A DNA stretch of 64,000 nucleotides from Bacillus methanolicus PB1. Lineage in GTDB: Bacteria; Bacillota; Bacilli; Bacillales; Cytobacillaceae. Location: positions 620,001 to 684,000 of the forward strand of contig NZ_AFEU01000001.1 in NCBI RefSeq assembly GCF_000262755.1, given 5' to 3'. This document shows positions 11,726 through 20,519 of the stretch, piece by piece (position 1 is the first letter of the stretch; each line of letters begins with the position of its first letter). A model generated the notes under the pieces. It was not told the origin of the DNA. It was given only the letters and a program-made list of their open reading frames with translations, and ran no database searches. Made by a program: the position numbers and the translations under genes.

Positions 11726-12658
11726 CTAATCTCTTAATTGCCGGCCTGTTAAGTGCAGAAAAACATCCTCTAATGTAGGGGTTTCAATATTGACAGAAAC
11801 AATATTCGTTTCGGTTTCTTCCGCAGCTTTAAAAATATCTTTTAATATATTCACCTGCTTGGGGACAATGATTGTAACATACGGTTCTTTAGCAGATATG
11901 TTTTTAATAACCTGGATTTGTTCCAGAACTTCCAGAAAAGTCCCTTTTAATATTTCTACTTTAATAGAAATAGACTGTTCTTGAGATAAAATGCTTTTTA
12001 TATCTTCTTTTGTCCCGGACGCGATGATGCGTCCGTTATCCATAATGTAAATCCGGTCACATAAGTATTCCACTTCCTCCATGTAGTGGCTCGTATATAA
12101 AACCGTCATATTTTTCTCTTTATTAAGCCGTTTTACCGTTTCAAGGATATAATTTCGGGACTGCGGATCAATGCCGACCGTCGGTTCATCCATAATGACA
12201 ATTTCCGGATTATGAAGAAGCGCTGCCCCAATATTGAGCCTCCTTTTCATTCCTCCGGAAAATGTTTTGACAAGTTCTTTCTCTCTGTCTTTTAAACCAA
12301 TAATCTCCAAAACTTCTTCTATACGATTTCTTAACTCTTGTTTTGGGATTTGATGAATGGCGCCGAAAAATTCTAAATTTTCACGGGCAGTTAATTCCAT
12401 ATACAGGGCCAACTCTTGTGGTACAACCCCCAATATTTTCCTTAGTTTTTCAGGAGTTTTTAAAATGCTGTTATTCCCGAGTCTAATATCTCCATACGTA
12501 GGACGTATTAGCGAAGAAATCATCGAAATGGTGGTAGACTTTCCTGCTCCGTTCGGCCCGAGCAAACCGACCGTTTCACCCTGTTCCAGATACAAATTTA
12601 CACTGTTTACTGCCTTTTTATTTTTAAAATGTTTTGAAAGATCGACAACCTCTAACAT
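11726..12658 (-). CDS. lnrL: ABC exporter ATPase, LnrL-like
   Basis: 310-residue ATP-binding subunit. Walker A GPNGAGKST (34-42), signature FSGGMKRR, Walker B IVIMDEP and the switch His in TSHY are all present. The roughly 80-residue C-terminal extension after the ATPase core is usual for drug-export ATPases of the DrrA/CcmA type. It starts after GGAGGAGATTGA. A hairpin and palindrome separate it from the two-component genes, suggesting its own regulated promoter. Confidence 0.88.
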   Translation of the reverse strand: MLEVVDLSKHFKNKKAVNSVNLYLEQGETVGLLGPNGAGKSTTISMISSLIRPTYGDIRLGNNSILKTPEKLRKILGVVPQELALYMELTARENLEFFGAIHQIPKQELRNRIEEVLEIIGLKDREKELVKTFSGGMKRRLNIGAALLHNPEIVIMDEPTVGIDPQSRNYILETVKRLNKEKNMTVLYTSHYMEEVEYLCDRIYIMDNGRIIASGTKEDIKSILSQEQSISIKVEILKGTFLEVLEQIQVIKNISAKEPYVTIIVPKQVNILKDIFKAAEETETNIVSVNIETPTLEDVFLHLTGRQLRD

Positions 12659-12690
12659 TCAATCTCCTCCTTTACAATAAAATGATATAT

Positions 12691-12704
12691 CGTTTATAAA
12701 AACG
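12691..12704. promoter_or_regulatory. Possible LnrK operator upstream of lnrLMN
   Basis: Perfect short palindrome CGTTT-ATAA-AAACG, 33 bases upstream of the ATPase start and inside the likely promoter region. It is a candidate binding site for the adjacent LuxR-type response regulator; the assignment is positional inference. Confidence 0.4.
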
Positions 12705-12735
12705 CTTATACTATCTTCCGTCATGAAATAATGAG

Positions 12736-12762
12736 AAAACCATGACCAGAGTCATGGTTTTT
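12736..12762 (-). terminator. Terminator-like hairpin between lnrK and lnrLMN
   Basis: Perfect 11-bp stem AAAACCATGAC / GTCATGGTTTT with a CAGA loop, 11 bases after the response-regulator stop. Symmetric A/T flanks give T runs in both directions. It should stop or attenuate read-through from the two-component genes into the transporter. Confidence 0.7.
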
Positions 12763-12772
12763 GCTCAAAATC

Positions 12773-13405
12773 TTATATAATATTATTCTTTACTGCAAAA
12801 ATGGCAAGCTGGGTTCGATCGCGCAGTTCCAACTTATCCAAAATTTGCGTCATATGGTTTTTAACGGTTCCGATTGACAAATACAGTTCGGCCGAAATTT
12901 CTTTATTTGTTTTGCCCTGACCGACCATTTTTGTGATTTCTAATTCCCTGGGCGTTAATGGGAGATTTGCCGGGGATGCTTTCGGCTGTTGCAAAAGCTT
13001 TGGCACCACTTTTGCCGCTACTTGTTCATGAATCGAGATTCCTCCGTTTATGGAACTCCTAATCGAATGTATTAATTTTGGCCCATCAGCTGTTTTTAAC
13101 AAAAATCCGCTCACCCCGTCCTTGAATGCTTGCAAAGCATATTCTTCATCGTTAAAGGTTGTCAGGATGATGATTTTTATTTCCGGCCATCTTTGTTTCA
13201 TTTTATGGGCTGCTTCGAGACCGTTCATGACAGGCATGCGAATATCCATCAAAACAACATCGACTTCCTGCTTTTCAAGGAAGTCAATCGCTTCTCTTCC
13301 GTTTTCCGCTTCTCCTATTACAGAGAATTCTTTATCTTGTTCAATAATCATCTTAAGTCCTTGGCGAACAATGCTCTGATCCTCAACCAGCAAAATTCGA
13401 ATCAT
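12773..13405 (-). CDS. lnrK: LuxR-family response regulator, LnrK-like
   Basis: 210-residue regulator: receiver domain (1-120) with acidic pair E8/D9, phosphoacceptor Asp54 (VLMDIRMP) and Lys in the LKTADG segment, then a LuxR-type helix-turn-helix (about 145-205, LTPRELEITKMVGQGKTNKEIS). The ATG at 13405 is chosen because GAAGGTGA lies six bases before it; a GTG nine bases earlier overlaps that RBS. It overlaps the kinase gene by 23 bp. By analogy with LnrJK it should sense membrane-active compounds and activate lnrLMN. Confidence 0.88.
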   Translation of the reverse strand: MIRILLVEDQSIVRQGLKMIIEQDKEFSVIGEAENGREAIDFLEKQEVDVVLMDIRMPVMNGLEAAHKMKQRWPEIKIIILTTFNDEEYALQAFKDGVSGFLLKTADGPKLIHSIRSSINGGISIHEQVAAKVVPKLLQQPKASPANLPLTPRELEITKMVGQGKTNKEISAELYLSIGTVKNHMTQILDKLELRDRTQLAIFAVKNNII

Positions 13406-14474
13406 GCTTCTCACCTTCTCCCGGCATAATTCCTTGAATAATAAAATGATTGTCTGTTTTAAAAATCGTAATTTTACCTCCGATTTCCATCATCCGCTCC
13501 TTTATATTCCTCAACCCGAATCCTTCATGGAAAGGTTTATGCGAATGGATTTTATTTTTTATTTCAAAAGTTAACTGTCCGATTGGAGAGACGCCGAGAG
13601 TAACATATACTTCTTTGGAATATGCATGCTTCATTGCGTTTGTTAATGCTTCCTGAATCACCCTGTACATTACAACGCTGTGTTCGTTTGATAAAGAGAC
13701 ACCAAGAACCCCCTGCTTTGTTGTAAAATGTACTCTTAAATGGCTTTCGGCCTCCAGTTTCCGTATTAAGTGGATCACCGAAGAAATTCCTTCGATTTCA
13801 TCCGTTTCAAGAGCGCGCACTGCCCTTCTCGTTTCTTTGAGACTGTCTTCAACCATTTCCTTCATTTGCAAAAGCAAGTTTGTTTTATTCTCGGCAAGCA
13901 TCATCCCAATCTGCAAATTTAATGCTGTAAGCTTATGCCCTACGGAGTCATGCATCTCTCTTGCAATTCGTGTCCGTTCTTCAAGCCTGGCAGTCCGTTC
14001 ATTTTCAAGAGCGAGTCTTTTTAACTTTCTATATTCATCGAGAAGTTGGTCATACAAGTTACGCTGATAAATAAGCTCATATTGGAGGCTGTTGAAATAA
14101 AAAAGAGCCATCGAGATTGCTATCGAGATTGCTATGTAAATGCACCAATAATAAAATGAAAAATGAAAGAAAAATATACCTCCTATTAATGAGAAAATTG
14201 AAAACAATAATGCCCGAAAGTTTGCAGGCATTAAATCCCGACCGGCTTCAAATAAGTAAAAGAAAGCAATTGCAACAAAAATCCAAAAAGACATGTCTTC
14301 TGTTATCAAAAGGGCAGCGGCTGAAGAATAAGATAAGATCCAGTATGGAATCCATTTCTTTTTAATAATTGGAATTATAAAGTATAAGGCAAGTGATGCG
14401 GAACAAAAGAACAGAAATATCGACATTCTGGTAGTATGCAGAAAGAAGCTAAAAGCTCCGCCCCATAAAAGCAA
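13383..14474 (-). CDS. lnrJ: Sensor histidine kinase (HisKA_3), LnrJ-like
   Basis: About 363 residues: several N-terminal membrane helices to about residue 128, a coiled linker, HisKA_3 dimerisation domain with phosphoacceptor His175 (REMHDSVGHKL), and a C-terminal HATPase domain (GFGLRNIKERM). There is almost no extracytoplasmic domain, as in intramembrane-sensing kinases near ABC exporters. The TTG at 14474 has no RBS. AAGGAGG lies farther upstream and is correctly spaced only for an in-frame CTG at 14502-14504, so the true protein may be ten residues longer with a rare CTG start. Confidence 0.85.
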   Translation of the reverse strand: MLLWGGAFSFFLHTTRMSIFLFFCSASLALYFIIPIIKKKWIPYWILSYSSAAALLITEDMSFWIFVAIAFFYLFEAGRDLMPANFRALLFSIFSLIGGIFFFHFSFYYWCIYIAISIAISMALFYFNSLQYELIYQRNLYDQLLDEYRKLKRLALENERTARLEERTRIAREMHDSVGHKLTALNLQIGMMLAENKTNLLLQMKEMVEDSLKETRRAVRALETDEIEGISSVIHLIRKLEAESHLRVHFTTKQGVLGVSLSNEHSVVMYRVIQEALTNAMKHAYSKEVYVTLGVSPIGQLTFEIKNKIHSHKPFHEGFGLRNIKERMMEIGGKITIFKTDNHFIIQGIMPGEGEKHDSNFAG

Positions 14475-14583
14475 TAAATAAAATAAACGAAAATAAACCG
14501 CCAGTGAAACATCCTCCTTCTCATCTGTATATTTATATCTTAATTGTTATAAATTTCATAATATTCGTCAATATAAAATTAAA

Positions 14584-14615
14584 CAAAAAAAACAAGCCTG
14601 CCATAAGGCAGTCTT
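14584..14615 (-). terminator. Intrinsic terminator after the FIST-GGDEF-EAL gene
   Basis: On the minus strand the stem AAGACTGCC-TTAT-GGCAGGCTT is followed by GTTTTTTTTGTTT, about 65 bases beyond the stop codon. Confidence 0.85.
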
Positions 14616-14681
14616 GAAACTTGATCTCCTTTACCTCATTAACGCAGCAAGGGACAACTGAGGCTGGCCCGCAAACCGAAT

Positions 14682-17603
14682 TCATTTATATAAAGTTGTT
14701 GCTGTTTTTTTCAAGACGTTTTCAAACTCTTTTGTCGACAAAGGTTTATGAATAAAATACCCCTGTGCATAGTGGCAATTTAATTCACGCAAGAGCTCAA
14801 TTTGCTCTTTTGTCTCAACGCCTTCCGCAACTACTTCCACCGCAAGTCCTTGGCTCATCGTAATAATTGCTCTCACAATCGCAATGTCTATTGTATCAAT
14901 ATCCAATTTATCAACGAAAGAGCGATCAATTTTCAACGTATTTATTGGCAAGTTCCGCAAATAACTTAATGAAGAATATCCTGTTCCAAAATCATCAATA
15001 GAAACCTTTACGCCAAGTTCCTGCAGAGATTTCATCACTGAAATGCTGTAGTCGATATTCTCAAGCATGGCGCTCTCTGTCAGTTCAAGTATTAAATATT
15101 CAGGTGAAAGACCTGATTCTTCGATCGCTCTTTTAACTTCCGATAAGAAGTTTGTCTGCTGAAATTGATGGGCTGAAACATTTACAGATATCGACAGCTT
15201 TCCTAATCCCATATCGTGCCATTGCTTATTTTGCTTACAAGCTTTTCGAAGCACCCAATTTCCGATTTCTTCAATCAAACCGGTTTCTTCAGCGAGCGGA
15301 ATAAAATCTCCCGGAGATACAAGACCGAGCTTAGGATGTTCCCATCGAATTAAAGCCTCGCTTCCGTAAATTTCTCCTGAATGCAAATTAATCAATGGCT
15401 GGTAATAAAGGAAAAATTCATTCTTTTTCAATGCCTTTCTTAAATAACTCTCCATCTCAAGGCGAATTAATGCTTCATCATTCATTTCATTCGAAAAGAA
15501 AGTAATCCGGTTCCCTCCGTTATTTTTCGAACGATTCATTGCAATGTCAGCATTTTTTAGGAGAGTATGTTCATCAAGGCCGTCTCCTGGATACCAGCTG
15601 ACCCCTATACTTGCTGTTAAAAAAAACTCTTGATTATTCATAAATATCGGCTTTGAAATGTTTTGCAAAATCTGTGTTCCCGTTTTCATGACTTCTTCAA
15701 CCGACACTTGCTTTGTTAGAACCAATGAAAATTTGTCACCGCTAAAACGCCCTAATAACGAACCGCTTGGAAGAGCCTCTTGAATTCTTTCCGCCAGCTC
15801 TTTAAGAATTATATCACCTGCATAATGGCCTAGGCTGTCATTAATAATTTTAAAGCGGTCAATATCTATAAAGAGGACTGCAAATTTCCTCTTTTTCTTT
15901 TTCGCCCTTAAAAGAAGTTCTTCCAACTTTTCAGTAAATCTCATCCTGTTTGGCAATCCGGTATCATGATCAAAATAGGCAAGCTGCGTAATTTTTTCTT
16001 CATTTATTTTTTGTTGGGTAATATTTCGGCCAATGCCATATATCCCTGCCGTTTCTCCATTAACCGTAATGGGGATGTTCTTAATTTGAAACAAAGACAC
16101 TTCGCCCGATTTATTCCGGATTTCAATATTATAGTATTGTTCCCTTCCTCTTAATGCCCTGAAAAAATGCATCCTGACTCTTGGAATGTCATCCGGGCTA
16201 ATGAATTTCAACGCAGACTTGCCTATAATTTCATTTTCGCTGAAACCAAAAGTCTTCATAAAAGCAGGATTTACACTTGTAATATTCCCTTGCAAATCTG
16301 TTGAATAGACAAAATCTGTATTATTATCAAAAAGTGACCGGTAGTATTGCTCTGATACCTTTAAATTCTCGTTTAAATTCCGAATATCTTTTTGTGAAGC
16401 CTGCATCAAATGAGTTAAACTAACGATGTTTTTCATATTAACAGGAATATCATATTTAAAAGTTAAAGGTTTTTCCGGAATCTGATTTGCATTTTCTGAC
16501 AGGGCCAGATAGGTGAGAGAATGTCCGACTACATGAGGATCATTTTTCCCATTGTATAATATTTCACCGTATGAGAAAAAGCCCGTTATCGGAGCAATTT
16601 CATTCAACATTCTCATTTCTTCCTCGGAAAAATGCCTGAACAATCGTTTTCTTGCCATACAATTATAGACAAAAATGGTTTCTACCGGCTTTTTCGACAG
16701 ACTTCTCATATTTTTCAGTGAATTTTCAATGATAGATTCAACATTTATATATGCGAATGTAAGCTTTTCCCCTTCTTTCACACTCCTGTTAACGGCAATT
16801 GCTCCATTTTTTAATACCTTAACAATAAAGACAGAAACTTTCTCACCATTTTTGTCTAACAAAAATGGAAATTCCACACCCGATTTAGGCAATTCATTAA
16901 TAAAACTTTCTCCCAAGTAATGTTTGAGAATATGCAGCGGCTTTTTATTATCAATCGAATAAATCGTTGTTCCCCTTGCTTTCGTGACAGTAAATGATTT
17001 TCCGATTTCCTGCCATTTATGATTCGAATATGTATGGAACTTAAGATGCTCGCTTTGCAAGGCAACTGCTGCAACACCATTATTTGTTATCTCTTTGCCT
17101 GTAAAAACAAAAGCTCCATTATAATGGCCGTTATCTCCCGCTATACCTCCGGAAACAACAAGTTCCGGATATCCGTCGCGAATTCCTTCAAGCATTTTCT
17201 GCACATCTATGTCAAAACTTGTCGGGAACAAGATGACAGTCTTCGCATCAAAAGCGGATACCCTGGATGAAATCTCTTTTCCCATTTCAAAACTGCCGGC
17301 AAAAGAATCATAATGGAGGAGGAAGGATCTTATTTTCGTTTTTTCAAAAATTGTAAAAGATAATACAATTTTCTCCTCAACAATACTTCCTTCAAGAATT
17401 TCCCCATCTGTTGTACAGCCGATAACAGTGGCATACGGAAGTTTTTTGCTTAGAAAAACTTGCAATTCCATAATGACTTCCTTATTCAAAGTGCCTGAAA
17501 AAACCTGTACTAAAAGGTTAGGATCCTTGTATAATTCATGTTCCTCAATAAAAGACCTGAGTTGAATTGTATCTTTATAGATACAGGATATTGTCTTGGC
17601 CAT
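14682..17603 (-). CDS. FIST-PAS-GGDEF-EAL cyclic-di-GMP signalling protein
   Basis: 973 residues without membrane helices. Domains: FIST N and C (about 5-370), which bind small ligands in other proteins; PAS (about 418-530); GGDEF (540-700); EAL (725-965). The GGDEF signature is degraded to SGDKF (621-625), so cyclase activity is doubtful and the domain may be regulatory. The EAL domain keeps EALIRW (749-754), DDFGTGYS, KIDRSF and AEGVE, so it should hydrolyse cyclic di-GMP. Likely role: a cytoplasmic phosphodiesterase whose activity responds to a metabolite bound by FIST or to the PAS domain. It is a single-gene unit with its own terminator. Confidence 0.93.
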   Translation of the reverse strand: MAKTISCIYKDTIQLRSFIEEHELYKDPNLLVQVFSGTLNKEVIMELQVFLSKKLPYATVIGCTTDGEILEGSIVEEKIVLSFTIFEKTKIRSFLLHYDSFAGSFEMGKEISSRVSAFDAKTVILFPTSFDIDVQKMLEGIRDGYPELVVSGGIAGDNGHYNGAFVFTGKEITNNGVAAVALQSEHLKFHTYSNHKWQEIGKSFTVTKARGTTIYSIDNKKPLHILKHYLGESFINELPKSGVEFPFLLDKNGEKVSVFIVKVLKNGAIAVNRSVKEGEKLTFAYINVESIIENSLKNMRSLSKKPVETIFVYNCMARKRLFRHFSEEEMRMLNEIAPITGFFSYGEILYNGKNDPHVVGHSLTYLALSENANQIPEKPLTFKYDIPVNMKNIVSLTHLMQASQKDIRNLNENLKVSEQYYRSLFDNNTDFVYSTDLQGNITSVNPAFMKTFGFSENEIIGKSALKFISPDDIPRVRMHFFRALRGREQYYNIEIRNKSGEVSLFQIKNIPITVNGETAGIYGIGRNITQQKINEEKITQLAYFDHDTGLPNRMRFTEKLEELLLRAKKKKRKFAVLFIDIDRFKIINDSLGHYAGDIILKELAERIQEALPSGSLLGRFSGDKFSLVLTKQVSVEEVMKTGTQILQNISKPIFMNNQEFFLTASIGVSWYPGDGLDEHTLLKNADIAMNRSKNNGGNRITFFSNEMNDEALIRLEMESYLRKALKKNEFFLYYQPLINLHSGEIYGSEALIRWEHPKLGLVSPGDFIPLAEETGLIEEIGNWVLRKACKQNKQWHDMGLGKLSISVNVSAHQFQQTNFLSEVKRAIEESGLSPEYLILELTESAMLENIDYSISVMKSLQELGVKVSIDDFGTGYSSLSYLRNLPINTLKIDRSFVDKLDIDTIDIAIVRAIITMSQGLAVEVVAEGVETKEQIELLRELNCHYAQGYFIHKPLSTKEFENVLKKTATTLYK

Positions 17604-17690
17604 ATGATCACCATTGGTAGTTTTAGAAATTTATAACCTTTTATGATAAAAATACCATAAAATATATTGTTGTTTAAACGAAAAACATAG

Positions 17691-17720
17691 AAAAAAAGCC
17701 ACCAAATTGGCAGCTTTTTG
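17691..17720 (-). terminator. Intrinsic terminator after yisL
   Basis: On the minus strand AGCTGCCAA-TT-TGGTGGCT (two wobble pairs) is followed by TTTTTT, about 35 bases after the yisL stop. Confidence 0.7.
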
Positions 17721-17754
17721 TGAATCATGTCAAATTATCAGGTTTTTAAAAGAA

Positions 17755-18102
17755 TTAAAATCCTAAAGGCAGCTTAAATCCTAAATACAGGACAAGCAAA
17801 AAAGCAATTACAAATTGGATCCATAAAGCTGAAGTTTTTTGCTGTTTGGCCGTCCGAATCAAGATCAATTCAAGCGTGGCAATTACCCATAGCCCGACTG
17901 CAGACTTCAAGATATAGAGCAAGCTGATTGTGGAAATACTGGTTAACATCCATACACCAGTACTTGCAATTAGCAGATAAAATACTCTTAAAATCATTTG
18001 TACTGCTCTAAATCCTTTTGCTTTTCCGCTTTTATGAAGGCCCAGCGCAATAAAAAATAAGACAATTGCTAAAAACCAGGCAGTAATATGGGCGTGTGTC
18101 AC
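17755..18102 (-). CDS. yisL: YisL family small membrane protein (UPF0344)
   Basis: 115 residues with four hydrophobic helices and the family ending LGFKLPLGF. The GTG start at 18102 is chosen: AAGGAGG lies eight bases before it, whereas the ATG six bases earlier is only two bases from the RBS; the resulting N-terminus (M)THAHITAW also matches B. subtilis YisL (MTHLHITTW). The function is unknown. The neighbour yisK is the same as in B. subtilis. Confidence 0.9.
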   Translation of the reverse strand: MTHAHITAWFLAIVLFFIALGLHKSGKAKGFRAVQMILRVFYLLIASTGVWMLTSISTISLLYILKSAVGLWVIATLELILIRTAKQQKTSALWIQFVIAFLLVLYLGFKLPLGF

Positions 18103-18185
18103 CGGCATAGCCTCCTTATGTATAATTCGTTTTCATCATATCATATTGTCATGTAAAAGCCTAAAAATATAAAGTGAATTTCCAT

Positions 18186-19100
18186 TCAATATTCGTCGGC
18201 AATTTGGTTCCTTAATGTTCCGATTTTTTCAATAGTGATCTCAATAACATCACCCGGATTTAAAAACCTTGGAGGCTTAAAACCTTTCCCTACCCCTGCA
18301 GGTGTTCCCGTCGCAATAATGTCACCCGGTTCAAGCGTCATTCCTGCAGAAAGAACTGAAATAATTTCCTCCACTGGGAAAATAAAGTGTTTCGTATTTG
18401 AGTTTTGTCTTATTTCCCCATTCACTTTTGTTTGAATATTTAATTGATTAGGATTTTCAATTTCTGATTTATGGACAATCCAAGGTCCCATTGGACAAGT
18501 TGTATCAAGGCTTTTTCCGATAAAAAACTGTTGGTGGCGGCTTTGAAGATCTCTTGCCGTAATATCATTGATGATTGTATAGCCGAACACGTAATCAAGC
18601 GCCTCTTCTTTCTTTATTGCCTTTCCGGCTTTTCCGATGACAACAGCGAGTTCTCCTTCATAATCAAGCTCTTTTGTCACTTTTTGATGGCTATGGACTT
18701 TTTCTTGATGGCCAATAACAGTTGTCGGTGCTTTTGTAAACACCATTATATGTTCAGGGATATCGTCCTTGCTTCCCATTTCAATAGCATGCTCAGCATA
18801 ATTTTTGCCTACACAAAAGATATTTTTTGCCGGCCTTGGAATTGGCGCAAGCAGTTCCAAGGCCTCTAATGGGATATATAATTCTTTTTCTTCCCCGCTT
18901 GTGCTCGCCCATTCTATCAAATTCTCTACTTTTTTAATAAAATCCTCTCCGTGAGCAATACATTCTGTCATCGTCGTCGGGAAATAATTTTCAACTGTGC
19001 GCTTATCTTCTGCTCTTCCAAGCGGAAGCACGCTGTTATTATCTTCATTTAAAAACCCAACAAACACTCCATCCTTATCTTTAGCTGTTACAAATTTCAT
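18186..19100 (-). CDS. yisK: YisK, fumarylacetoacetate-hydrolase-fold enzyme
   Basis: 304 residues. The C-terminal FAH domain (about 90-300) contains EGELAVVIGKAGK and NDITARDLQ, the metal-binding segments of this fold. B. subtilis YisK has been linked to oxaloacetate decarboxylation and to the cell-shape protein Mbl; carrying that over is by homology. The start at 19100 follows GGGGTGG; the longer frame to 19205 runs into the upstream DUF418 coding region and is rejected. 31 bp separate it from the DUF418 gene, so co-transcription is likely. Confidence 0.92.
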   Translation of the reverse strand: MKFVTAKDKDGVFVGFLNEDNNSVLPLGRAEDKRTVENYFPTTMTECIAHGEDFIKKVENLIEWASTSGEEKELYIPLEALELLAPIPRPAKNIFCVGKNYAEHAIEMGSKDDIPEHIMVFTKAPTTVIGHQEKVHSHQKVTKELDYEGELAVVIGKAGKAIKKEEALDYVFGYTIINDITARDLQSRHQQFFIGKSLDTTCPMGPWIVHKSEIENPNQLNIQTKVNGEIRQNSNTKHFIFPVEEIISVLSAGMTLEPGDIIATGTPAGVGKGFKPPRFLNPGDVIEITIEKIGTLRNQIADEY

Positions 19101-19131
19101 GATACCACCCCTTTTTAATAATTTATTATTT

Positions 19132-20322
19132 TTATTGCGAGAATCGTTTCCATTTCGGCAGCGATAAATAAGTAAAACTTCGCCATAGCCATTCCATTGG
19201 TCCATAATAAAAATGCTTCATCCAAATGAAGCTTGCAGCTGTTTGAACAACGAAAATCGCTAAAGCAAGAATCGTGCCTTCCATTAAAGATGCCTTTCCA
19301 TAATATCCAAGCCCGTAGCTATAAAAAATAAAAGTAGAAACAAGTGATTGGAATAAGTAATTGCTTAAAGACATTTTCCCTACTGCTGCTAAAAGCGAAA
19401 GAAACAAAGCGGTCCGTTTTCGATTGGCCAGAAAGGCAATGATGAGAGCATAAGCAATAGATAATAAAGGGCCGCCAAATATATCTTGAAAATAATCAAT
19501 TGCAATATTTCTGCCAAATAGGTATGGAAAAATTTTAAGCATAATCCCCGTAATCCCTGCTGAAAGCATAATGAAAAGAAGCCTTTTTTTGTGGCGTTTG
19601 GGGTTTTCCAGCAACTTTAATTTTGCGGCTCCGGCTCCAAGCATAAACAATGGAAGGATGTCTGTAAGCGAAATAAGAAAAGATTCAAGGTTATTTGCCT
19701 CATACCAATCCCTTATCCTTTGTTCCGTTATCTCTGTAAAACTGCCATGGCTGTACACCTCGATTGAAGCAGCTGCAGCTTGGTCATCGTATGGATACCA
19801 TTCTTCCTCAGGTGCAATCTGAATTCCGATCGTCAAAATAAAAGTTAAGAAAATATTTGGAATCACATAAAGCAGCATTCCGGTGATCGTTAAACTTCTT
19901 CCCGATAATTGTAAAAACAATAAAAAAATAAAACCAATTACAGCATAATTCATTAAAATATCCCCATGCCAGATAAAAAAAGCGTGGATCATTCCAATCA
20001 ATAACAGCAAAAACAGCCTTCTCGCTGCTATCTTATAAAAATTAACTTTCTTTTGCTGTGACCGGTCCATCAAGATGACTAGTCCATATCCAAAAAGCAT
20101 TGAAAACAGCGGGTAAAAACTTGCCTGTGCAAAAATATCAATAAATGTATAGACTGCTTTGCTGAAAGAATCATTCCACCATTTCATAGGGTCGATATAA
20201 AGAATAGGAGAATGAAAAAAAAGCATATTCACTAAAAAGATTCCGAGAATTGCAAACCCTCTCATTATATCAAGTGAAAGGATCCGTTCTTGATTCAAAT
20301 TTACATCATTCACGTCCGGCAT
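19132..20322 (-). CDS. DUF418 / YeiB-like multi-spanning membrane protein
   Basis: 396 residues with about nine or ten membrane helices. The N-terminus ILSLDIMRGFAILGIFLVNMLFF and the C-terminal block NYLFQSLVSTFIFYSYGLG with a final GPMEWLWRSFTY are the DUF418 hallmarks. Biochemical role unknown; some relatives are proposed to be transporters or acyltransferase-like. Start supported by AAGGAGAC seven bases upstream. Confidence 0.85.
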   Translation of the reverse strand: MPDVNDVNLNQERILSLDIMRGFAILGIFLVNMLFFHSPILYIDPMKWWNDSFSKAVYTFIDIFAQASFYPLFSMLFGYGLVILMDRSQQKKVNFYKIAARRLFLLLLIGMIHAFFIWHGDILMNYAVIGFIFLLFLQLSGRSLTITGMLLYVIPNIFLTFILTIGIQIAPEEEWYPYDDQAAAASIEVYSHGSFTEITEQRIRDWYEANNLESFLISLTDILPLFMLGAGAAKLKLLENPKRHKKRLLFIMLSAGITGIMLKIFPYLFGRNIAIDYFQDIFGGPLLSIAYALIIAFLANRKRTALFLSLLAAVGKMSLSNYLFQSLVSTFIFYSYGLGYYGKASLMEGTILALAIFVVQTAASFIWMKHFYYGPMEWLWRSFTYLSLPKWKRFSQ

Positions 20323-20447
20323 TGTTTGTCTCCTTATCAGAAAAATCTGTAAAGTATATTATACATGATTGACTTTAGAAAATGTATAATTGTTGTCATG
20401 ATTACGTTATTATAATTAATTTCGCAAATTTTTCTGTACTTATATAT

Positions 20448-20510
20448 AAAAAATTCCTGCATATTAGGATCGTCCTATTCTGGAACACCCGTCCTCAATG
20501 CAGGAATTCT
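20448..20510 (-). terminator. Intrinsic terminator after adhB
   Basis: Stem AATTCCTGCAT / ATGCAGGAATT with a loop of about 38 bases; on the minus strand the stem is followed by TTTTT. It lies ten bases after the adhB stop. Confidence 0.7.
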
Positions 20511-20519
20511 ATTATACCA

